DNA from: Silene noctiflora
Lineage: Eukaryota; Streptophyta; Magnoliopsida; Caryophyllales; Caryophyllaceae
DNA: 28,653 nt
Direction: 5' to 3'
Assembly: GCA_009801015.1 (NCBI GenBank)
Contig: VHZZ01003284.1
Location: forward strand, 2,084 to 30,736
How positions within the stretch are numbered: position 1 is the stretch's first letter; each line of letters opens with the position of its first letter. The notes below the pieces were generated by a model, which saw only the letters and a program-made list of their open reading frames with translations, made no database searches and was not told the origin of the DNA. Positions 1 to 7,612 of this stretch are shown piece after piece. The position numbers and the translations under genes were made by a program.

Positions 1-700
1 TTCTTCATTTGCTCTCATCCTAATCCACCACCAGCACTCCTTATCACCACCGCCGGCCACCCAAACAACGACCACTCTTAGGATCATCGGCGGCAACACT
101 CTTCGTAAACCACAAACAGCCAGTCGCATAAACGTTGCTCTTTTTCGATTTCTCCTTTTCCGGCGATGAAACGACATCGGTGACGAAGGGCAATATATCA
201 ACGCTAAATTTCCAAATAATTTCGTCGCCACAATTAATTTTTTTAATAAGTACTTCGTTTTATGTAGATCTGGACTTCAATTAGATCTTGTTAATTAACG
301 ATAAAGGAGAAGGATGTTGTGTTATTGTTTTCCTGGTATGCTTAGAACACAAGTGGTTTCTTTCTTTCGAGAAGAATTGGCGGGTTGCGTGGTGGTCATC
401 GGAATGGGATGTCGGGTTGGGTAAGGACGATGGTCGTGGTAGTGTTGCATAGTGGTCTGTCGAGAAAGTTATGGCCTGGTGGTAATGAACTGCTGGCCAG
501 TGTAGCTGCTAGTGGTTGGGGATGTCGCCGACGTCGTCGGAGTATGGAAGAAGGCGATTCGTGGTGGTGGTCGGTCATTTCAGATGAATAAAGTCGACTA
601 GATTGGTGTTTGTGGGGATTCCGGTTGACGAGGTGGTGTTAGTTGAGGTTGAGGGGCGATTATGGTAGTCACAAGGTGGTGGTAGTAGTGGCGGTGGCGG
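1..700. other. Unassigned GGT/CCA-biased sequence
   Basis: I recognise no gene here. The first 120 bases are rich in CCACC/CACC runs, and 380-720 is rich in GGT/GTC runs ending in a GGTGGTGGTAGTAGTGGCGG-type stretch. The short open frames at 385-591 (+) and 396-578 (-) lie opposite each other and are low in complexity, so composition explains them. It could be a decayed UTR or repeat. Confidence 0.4.
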
Positions 701-728
701 TGGTGGCAGTGGATACACCAAATATCAG

Positions 729-838
729 TCTAGATACATTTGGTATTACTATTGGATACATTTGGTATTACTAGTGGATACACATGTATCCAGTAGTAAT
801 ACCAAATGTATCCAGTAGTAATACCATGTGTATCTAGG
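729..838. repeat. 54-bp inverted repeat with 2-base loop
   Basis: The left arm (729-782) and right arm (785-838) are reverse complements with about five mismatches in 54 bases, separated only by CA. Each arm contains two copies of a roughly 22-base unit of the form GATACATTTGGTATTACTA. Transcribed in either direction it would fold into one long hairpin. A transposon remnant or a head-to-head duplication is the simplest origin. Confidence 0.85.
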
Positions 839-889
839 TAGTTCGTACGGTTCGCACCGTAACTTAGTTCGCACGGGATTCCGCCCCTA

Positions 890-915
890 TATGTATATAT
901 ATATATATATATATT
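890..915. repeat. (AT)n microsatellite
   Basis: An alternating AT tract directly follows the GC-richer segment TTCGCACGGGATTCCGCCCC. It is a simple-sequence repeat with no coding role visible. Confidence 0.8.
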
Positions 916-1043
916 AGTTGTATTGAAGCTTATTAATTATTTATGTTTTTTGTTAAGAGTTTTCTTTAGCGTTTTTAAAAATTAAACAAATGAAGCATGA
1001 AAGAAAATAAAACCATACGCAGTAAGAAATTTGATTGGAAAAA

Positions 1044-1500
1044 TTACATCAAATAAAATCGTGCTTGCTTATAATTAGGAAATGTAGCGCGGAATTCATT
1101 GACAATATCACGGAAAATATCTCTTTCACCTTGAACCCAATCAACCGTGTCGTCTTCCCAGTCCAACGGAACTGTCCCGAACTCAAAATTACGATGGTGT
1201 ACGTACAAATACGACACTTGTCCACAGTCATCTTCATTAGCAACCCATAAATACGGGCCCAACAACGTATTATNNNTATCATACCAGAGCCTTGAAGCGT
1301 CATTGTTATAAAAAGCTNGTTCCAGTTTGCGAGCTTGACGGAAGCATTCCCGATCCTCACCACCGCCAAACTCTATTAGGGCGTAACCCTTGAACGACCC
1401 ATCGGGCGAACAAGACGGGTGGATAGCTTGAACCAAGTTCAATCCGGCATCCCAAATCAAAACTTTTCTGAAGACACTTTGACACTGAAAGCGACGTAAG
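1044..1500 (-). CDS. XS-domain-like protein, C-terminal exon (partial)
   Basis: The minus-strand frame runs open from an in-frame stop near 1503 to a TAA at 1044-1046. No convincing ATG opens it, so it looks like a terminal exon; a candidate acceptor (CGCTTTCAG) lies near 1487. The segment GLNLVQAIHP...GSFKGYALIEFGG followed by GPYLWVANEDD resembles the second half of the plant XS domain (SGS3 and FDM proteins of RNA silencing), which has a G-F-N-P-V..HP...G..G.A.V.F pattern and then a G-W-V-A...DD pattern. The first half of XS and any zinc finger are not visible. The tail is acidic and aromatic (LDWEDDTVDWVQGERD). Four Ns (1274-1276, 1318) blur two codons. The upstream part may be displaced by the LTR starting near 1500. 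The family call rests on pattern memory only. Confidence 0.4.
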
Positions 1501-2522
1501 AACTACTCACTTTCATTTTATATCAAGCCAAGGCCTTAGTTGATTGATTGTTGGGGGATCTTTCATCTTTGTCTCTATAGTCAATCGGGTAAGTTATCGA
1601 TCTAGTCCTTTTATGGTTTATGGGGTAATTGTATGAAACCCTAATTCGAGTGATTGGGGGTTTTGTGATTTGTTTGTTCTTAGGCAATTGGTTGATTGTT
1701 TGATTATATTTTTAGGAGGATATTTCGTAGAGGAACCTTTCTGACTTCTTGCTGTGAATTGCCGGATTGCTTATCAGGTAGGGTTTCCTTACTCAGTTGC
1801 CTGTGGAATAGTGTATGATTAATGTGACGATCTTTATACTGGTTATTTTATGTATATGTTGTGGTTGTTGTATGTGGTGGATGGTGGTGGTTGTTGGTGT
1901 TGGTTGTTAGCCATTGCGAGAGGTGGTCTCGCCTCCATTGTTCGCCCCTTACGCTCTCTCGGCGGGAAGGGGGTTGTGCACATTAAGGAACTGGGTTCGC
2001 TCTGCGTGAGCGGAGATTTTGGTGGTAAGGCTGCGGTCCCCACTGGCAGGGCTACACACCTTGGTGTGTAGTCAGTTATTGGTTGTGATGGAGATGGGAG
2101 ATGGAGGTTACTGGTTGTTTTGGATGTTTGGTTATGCATTATATTATTGTATAGTATTGTGCAGTTGACTGACCCCGTGTTTGTTTTCAAAACTATGGTG
2201 ATCCATTCGGGGATGGTGAGCAGTTGGTTTAGCAGGTGATGATGATTTCCATGGTTGCTGTTGATGCGGGTTGGCAGGGGCAGTGTAATCACCATTTTTG
2301 TAGTCTTAACTTCCACTTACGTTAGTTTTGTTATCACAGTTGGATTTTGATTGGTTTGGTTTGTATTTGGCACGTTTTCAGTTGTAACCTTTATAAGTTA
2401 AATGTTATATTTGTTTCATTATGGTTTCTATGATATTCACTACCTCGGGTAACCGAGATGGTAGCAGCCCTATATTCGGAGGCAGCCTTTGGTAAGGTGC
2501 CTCAGAGTATGGGGGTGTTACA
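1500..2522 (+). mobile_element. LTR copy A (5'-truncated), 3' end intact
   Basis: This stretch matches the internal order of the solo LTR at 4224-5921 block by block: a GGTAGGGTTTCCTTACTCAG block near 1777, a block ending in GGTTCGC near 2000, a GATCCATTCGGGGATGG block near 2200, and a 3' end CCGAGATGGTAGC...GGGTGTTACA ending at 2522. The 5' TGTAATACC end and the CTCGACCGAG motif block seen in the other two copies are missing, so the left end is truncated at about 1500 (uncertain by tens of bases). The short open frames inside (1843-2316, 1850-2071) have no recognisable domains. Confidence 0.6.
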
Positions 2523-3536
2523 CGTGGTTCGCCTGTCCATCCCGTACAAGCTCAACCAGTAAACCTGCTAGAAATATGTTCACCATTCCCCAGTGGATCA
2601 TCGCAGGTTCACAACACAAAACATGGATCAACCAATTGTTAAACAAACAAAAGCTATGAAACAAATACATCAATACAATCATTCGCCATCAGCCACCTTC
2701 TTACTCAATAAAATCGTCTGAACTCAGTCAGACATGCCAGGTTACCCATCGCAACAGGTACCCACACCGCCAGTGGTAGACCGCAGCCTCACTCATCGCA
2801 GCGAGTGAACCCAGACCATTAATGTGCACATCCCCTTGTGATCGGTGCCACAAGGGGCGGACATGGGGGTGAAGACCAGCTCTCGACAATGGCTCCACAA
2901 TCCATACTACCAAAGATGATACTCATACTCCACATATCATAATGCAACCATATACAATACTATTAACATGAAACAACACACGGTTAACTGAGTTTGGAAG
3001 CCCTACCTTATTCGAGTTCTGAAACAATAACCAAGGTAGCTAGAATCGCTCCTCTACAAAACCGTCACTTAACAAGGATAATCAACAATACCATATCATA
3101 ATCATTCATAATTAACTAATCAAACCCCCAATCTAACCCAACCTAGGGTTTCAATTATCATAACGATTACAATCTAGCGGAAGCGAACTTACCGAAATAA
3201 CGACACACGAAAGGAAAATCCGACAACAAGGCCTAGATCCTGCTTGCAAGGTGATTAGAGTGATTGGGAAATGATTTAAGAAATGTTTTTAGGTTAGAAA
3301 CTGATTATGAAAGTGTTTAGGAGAAATATATATAATCCCGTATCACTCCAATTAGACCGCGGAAAAACGACCCGTCAGACCAGATACTCGGTCGAGTACG
3401 CCTTACTCGACCGAGTATCTCGCATCCTCGACCGAGTGCTCACAGGCAGTAGCCTGTCAGAAAATACCCGACACCCTACTCGGTCGAGTACAACCTACTC
3501 GACTGAGTTCTTCTACTCAGAAACCGAGGTATTACA
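2523..3536 (-). mobile_element. LTR copy B, inverted, 3'-truncated
   Basis: On the minus strand the element starts TGTAATACCTCGG at 3536 and runs leftwards through the same blocks as the other two copies: a CTCGGTCGAGTA motif array, a GGTAAGTTCGC block, a GTGACGGTTTTGTAGAGG block, a GTGCACATTAATGG...GGTTCGC block and a GATCCACTGGGGAATGG block. The terminal 150-200 bases ending in TGTTACA are missing: B stops where the 3' end of copy A begins, so A and B meet tail to tail at about 2522. Either A inserted into B with later loss, or a rearrangement joined them. Confidence 0.6.
3385..3508. repeat. Array of near-palindromic TACTCGGTCGAGTA motifs (copy B)
   Basis: At least five copies occur in both orientations: 3385-3398, 3404-3417, about 3425-3438, 3477-3490 and a variant near 3496-3508. 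Each is close to its own reverse complement around the ACTCG..CGAGT half sites. The array lies within about 150 bases of the LTR 5' end, where promoters or enhancers of LTR elements often sit. Confidence 0.75.
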
Positions 3537-3629
3537 TTCAACTCTCAGAGGTTATATGGTCGTCAAAGTAACAATTTCTTCAGCAAATCCTTGTCTACCA
3601 TAACGTGCGAATTCTAGCATAAAAAAATA

Positions 3630-4080
3630 GGGATAATCTACGTGGTAACGCCATTTTTTTTTTTTTTTTTTTTTTTAAATTTCTACATGGTAATCTCATT
3701 TTCACCAAAAACGCCGTTGAGTAGCCATAACTCACACTCATGAGTTTTGAAAGCGACGATTTTTTTTCCAAATCAAATATATCATAAATGCGGTGAATTT
3801 GAAAAAAAAAATTGTCGCATTCGGAACTTATTACAAAGAGGTACGGTCAGTCAAAGTTTAAAGTTTTACTGGCCGTAATTCTTGCCACTAGTTCATAAAC
3901 TGGAATCTTTTTTTTTCCAGATCAAAGATCTCGTAAATCTTTTCAATTTGCAAAAAAAAAAAAAAATCGCCGCTTTCAGAAGTTTGATCGTGAATTATGG
4001 CCGGTTAAAGACATTTTTTTTAAAAACGAGGTTACCATGTATGAAATAAAAAAATACGAGGTTACCACTTAGAATATCCC
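3630..4080. mobile_element. Mutator-type MITE with 9-bp target duplication
   Basis: The left terminus GGGATAATCTACGTGGTAAC (from 3630) and the reverse complement of the right terminus, GGGATATTCTAAGTGGTAAC (ending 4080), match at 18 of 20 bases. The element is flanked by a perfect 9-base direct repeat, AAAAAAATA, at 3621-3629 and 4081-4089. A 9-bp duplication is the usual mark of Mutator-like elements. A second inverted pair lies just inside (ACATGGTAAT... and GTTACCATGT...), so the ends are doubled. There is no coding capacity. The A-rich duplication is low in complexity, which weakens it slightly as evidence. Confidence 0.85.
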
Positions 4081-4223
4081 AAAAAAATATATCCATTTTT
4101 CCTGAGAAATTATACATTCGTACTACCCTTGAATTAGCATGAGCACAAAACAACTATTTTTGCCGTTTAGACAAAAAATACTTAACCGATATAAACCAAA
4201 CATGAAATGGTTAAGACAACATA

Positions 4224-5921
4224 TGTAATACCCATATATTTAGAGTCTTATAAAGGAACCTTGGGATGGGTTAGAGGACCTTAGAGGGGACGAGTGACTA
4301 CTTATTAGTGAAGTTATAATGTGTACTGGACCAAGTGTAAACCATACTAGACCTAGTGAGTGTGGAGTGGACCGAGTGAGTGGTTTAGTGGACCGAGTAG
4401 GCATCACTCGACCGAGTATAGGTGGTACTTGACCGAGTGAGTGGCACTCGGTCGAGTGGACTCTGCACTCGACCGAGTGCACTGTGTCAGTAAGGGATAT
4501 AACCTATGAGGGGATTCTTTCCACCTAACCCTAAATTATTTCATTTATTCTCTCTAAACCTCAAAATCCTCTCATTTCTCTCTAAAACTCTTTTACAACC
4601 TTCTCCATGGATGCTAAGCTTGAGTTTTAAGATATAAACCTTTCTCTTTCTTCTTTTCACCTTGTAAGTTAGGATTTACCTATTCTCTTTCTTTTTATGT
4701 TAACCCTAACTTTTGGGTGTTTTTATGGAGTTTATTAATTAGTAATTATATGAGTAATATGAATATTAATAAAGAGTTTTTCATAATAAAAGTATATAGG
4801 ATCAATTATAATGATTATTACATAATTATGTAGGATGTGACGGTTTTATGAGACGGGATATTGCTTGTCTTAGATTGCTTATGAAGTATGCTAAAAGGTA
4901 GGATTTTCCTACTCGGTTTCGGTAATATGAATGATTGTTTGTGTGTCAATTGTCATCATCTTTATGGTAGAGGTAGTGTTACATCTTATCTTGATATGGA
5001 GAAGTGATATGAGTCTTGTATTGTTGTCGGAGTTGCATTATAACATGAAAAAAAGATATGTTGACTTTAAGAGTCGTAATAATTATGGAAATCGATATCC
5101 TTGGTATATTTGGGAGTATGCTTCATGATAAGTCATGTTTTAGCATATTATGTTACATATTGCATTCATTGTGATTGTCGTATATGTGGAGATTGTAGTG
5201 GAGTTGTGGTGATTATTGAGGTGACGTAAGACAGGCCGGGAGACTGCCTTATGCTTGGGTCGCCTCTTGGAGCTTCCCACTCCAAGAGGGACGTGCACGT
5301 TATGACTTGAGTACGTAGGGGCTCGTGTGGTGTCACGACGCCTGCCAGGGTCCTAATTAGCGCCTAGGCTCGGTACCACGGGTGTGTTCCGAGTATCTAT
5401 TTTACAGATTGTGGTCCGGTTGTTTGGTGGGCGGTGCTGCGGTGTCGTCACCAGGTTTTTGGTACCGTGGGTGTGTCCCTAGTACCGGTGAGGTGGTTGC
5501 GGAGTTGTGACTCGCGTATTCTATTGAGTCATTGCATATCATATTTATATTACATGTCGTGTGTAGAATATGAGTATTATTGAAATTGACATGTGTTGGT
5601 TGTATGTTTATTAGCCTGTGTTGATCCAAATGATATTTCCGATCATATGGGAAGCAGTCTGAGTACAGGTTCGCATTTGGTATCTAACGGGAGACGGGAC
5701 GAGCCACGAGCTTTGGTGATCACCAAGTCGAGTGTAATCTCATTAGAAAGGTTATAGTAGTCATGAATTGTATTATTTATTCATTCATTACTCATTATGT
5801 ATTCACTAAACATGCTAATTATCTAAATGTTTCTTAATTGTAACTCCGATCTCACTGCCTCGGAAAACCGAGATGGTGACATCTTCCGATTACCTTGGCT
5901 GAGTAAGAAGGGAGTGTTACA
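4224..5921 (+). mobile_element. Solo LTR (1698 bp) with perfect 5-bp target duplication
   Basis: It starts TGTAATACCC (4224) and ends GGAGTGTTACA (5921), giving TG...CA termini. It is flanked by ACATA at 4219-4223 and 5922-5926, the 5-bp duplication expected of LTR retrotransposon integration. No gag or pol lies inside, so this is a solo LTR left by LTR-LTR recombination or a single very long LTR. It carries the CGACCGAG motif block (4370-4480), a donor-like CTTGTAAGTT near 4660, an acceptor-like TATGTAGGATGTGACGG near 4828, and two related GGTACC(A/G)(C/T)GGGTGTGT units near 5370 and 5460. The superfamily cannot be decided without internal domains. Confidence 0.85.
4370..4480. repeat. Array of CTCGACCGAGTG motifs (solo LTR)
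   Basis: Six or more copies of a (T/G)GACCGAGT or ACTCGACCGAGT motif occur in about 110 bases, again in both orientations (CACTCGGTCGAGTG and CACTCGACCGAGTG). The array occupies the same place relative to the LTR 5' end as the array in copy B, but flanking bases differ (G/C rather than A/T next to the core). The core is therefore kept while spacers diverge. Confidence 0.75.
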
Positions 5922-5926
5922 ACATA

Positions 5927-7164
5927 CGTGACGAGAGTCGCAATTAACACATCTATCGCCAAACATTTAAAAATGTTTTCTTCGGATATGTCTTGAGCAT
6001 AACAAATCACAAAGTGCTGACTAATTCAACCCGCATGGACATAAGTGAGCCTCACAATAACTGATACATCACACTTATACCAAAATTTGAGCAAGTTTGG
6101 AGCATTAATTCAATTGAAGCTCTCGCAAATTCTATGCCTTCTATAATGCAAAACTTATTCAATGAAATGCTTGAGATATTTATGCATATTAGTAGTATAC
6201 ATGAAAACGGTATAAAACTTTCCAAAACTACAAGTCAAGACACAATATCACAAACTATATCAATATTAATATCGACAGAAACAATTTATGCTTGTGTGAA
6301 GTTCCTCAGCACACCCTCATACAGTTTTCATGGCCAAAAGGATTACTCAAAGCCATGATGAATAAATTTACAAAGTGGGGATGCTTTGACGTAGCCTTGC
6401 ATTGTTCCACTTGTCTTCACTTTTTTCGTCCAAGGAATAAAAATATTTTCAAGGTCGCCTTTACTAATATTTAAGGCTATCAAGGGACGGAACGCGACGA
6501 TTCTCTAAAACATATCCACATATACAAATTCAGCGACTAATGTCAAAGATGCATTAGATATAAGCTCGATGACCTCATAAAATGAGATGTTCATCCTCTC
6601 ACAATTTAAGATTTTTAGTGATTTTGGAAAAAACATAATAGTCCTGAAACCAATAGATGGGGAAAGGGGCAAGGAAAAGCGGAAAACTACATAAGTCCAA
6701 TCACCACCATACATGGAAGGGAAGAGCTGGAGCCTAGACTTGATATTACAACAAACGAAGCCCTATCATATAGGAGCAAAAGAGAGAAAAACAAGTCTGG
6801 AAATAATATGGAATCCCTACCATTTTGATTTACAGTAGAATCAATACTCCATTTCTGGTATCTTAGCTACATCCTAATATTTGAAATATTGTATACTCTA
6901 ACCAATCAGAAGTATCCTACATACAAGCCATATTTTTTTCTGATAAGAAACTTAACTTCAATTTCTATCACAAAATATATGGAAAAATTTCAAGTGAAAA
7001 TTATTGTCTTTTGAGATTGGAAAATTCTTTGAATCACAACATTTTTATTGAAATACCAAAGCGAAGATTCACGATTGGAAGTCGAAAAATAAGACCCAAC
7101 ATAATGCTTTCCATTTATGCTATCTTTTCTGTGTAACTCCTTACCTTCGAACCATTTCATTATA
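5927..7164. other. Unrecognised open stretches, no assignable gene
   Basis: Three short open stretches occur but I recognise no family. On plus, about 6060-6358 reads through FEQVWSINSIEALANS and the ATG at 6134. On minus, 6505-6774 contains PKSLKILNCERMNISFYEVI, which is leucine/isoleucine rich and faintly like F-box/LRR repeats. Also on minus, 6361-6510 contains ALNISKGDLENIFIPW. The frames do not join by obvious splice sites. This may be a decayed gene or intronic sequence of something outside the window. The rest, including 6800-7164, is AT-rich with nothing visible. Confidence 0.25.
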
Positions 7165-7170
7165 TTTATT
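7165..7170 (-). terminator. Poly(A) signal AATAAA of the neprosin gene
   Basis: AATAAA on the minus strand lies about 53 bases downstream of the neprosin stop codon, a normal position for a plant near-upstream polyadenylation element. The surrounding TTAATAAATATAATG is AT-rich. Confidence 0.5.
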
Positions 7171-7222
7171 AATATATGCCAAAATAAATTTGAGTAATGA
7201 AATTGTTTGAAAAGATCCGTTA

Positions 7223-7612
7223 CTATTTAGGTCCTCCAAACATGAGGGTATACTCTTTTTCAGGATGACGATGTCCTCTTGCATCTCCTAAATAATCAGC
7301 CTTGTAAATATTCGGAATATCAGCGGCGACTTGCATTGACACAGTATTTGGAATGTAAAACAGGTTGTCTGAGTTAACAAATCTGATATTAGAAGCATAG
7401 CATGTTCTTAAGAAATCATTAGCGACAAAAGTTCCGGATCCCATTGGTGTATATTTATGCAAGTTGGGAGGACTGTATACCTTCCCTCCTAATTGCACCA
7501 GCTTTGCTCCAGATTTCATTCTTGGAAGCAACTCTTTGGGCCAATAACCCATTGGTTCGTTCTTTCCAGTCGTGAAGTCCTGAACTAGCCACCAATTACC
7601 TGTTTTCGAATC
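7223..7612 (-). CDS. Neprosin exon 7: C-terminal half of catalytic domain
   Basis: These 130 codons include the stop, after acceptor TTTGCAG|GATTCG. Motifs are [38 protein letters not shown] and a terminal LMFGGPK. In most relatives the middle motif reads W-G-G-E and the end has YGGPG followed by a few residues with Cys; here Glu is Lys, a HRHPEKEYT stretch precedes FGG, and the protein stops at GGPK. It reads as a divergent but uninterrupted ending. Confidence 0.9.
   Translation of the reverse strand, partial: DSKTGNWWLVQDFTTGKNEPMGYWPKELLPRMKSGAKLVQLGGKVYSPPNLHKYTPMGSGTFVANDFLRTCYASNIRFVNSDNLFYIPNTVSMQVAADIPNIYKADYLGDARGHRHPEKEYTLMFGGPK

Noticed and set aside
385..591. Open frame of 68 codons
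   Set aside because: Low-complexity GGT-rich sequence with a competing frame on the other strand and no recognisable domain.
840..870. Helitron 3' end (hairpin ACGGTTCGCACCGT followed by CTTAG)
   Set aside because: The hairpin is short, the terminal CTRR motif does not fit, and no 5' TC end or AT insertion site was identified.
1843..2316. 157-codon minus-strand open frame
   Set aside because: It lies inside LTR copy A, antisense to it, and has no domain; biased composition keeps it open.
1500..3536. LTR copies A and B as the two LTRs of one element
   Set aside because: They are in opposite orientations and abut directly with no internal region.
3307..3603. 98-codon plus-strand open frame
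   Set aside because: It spans the 5' end of inverted LTR copy B and its motif array and is not shared with the other LTR copies as coding sequence.
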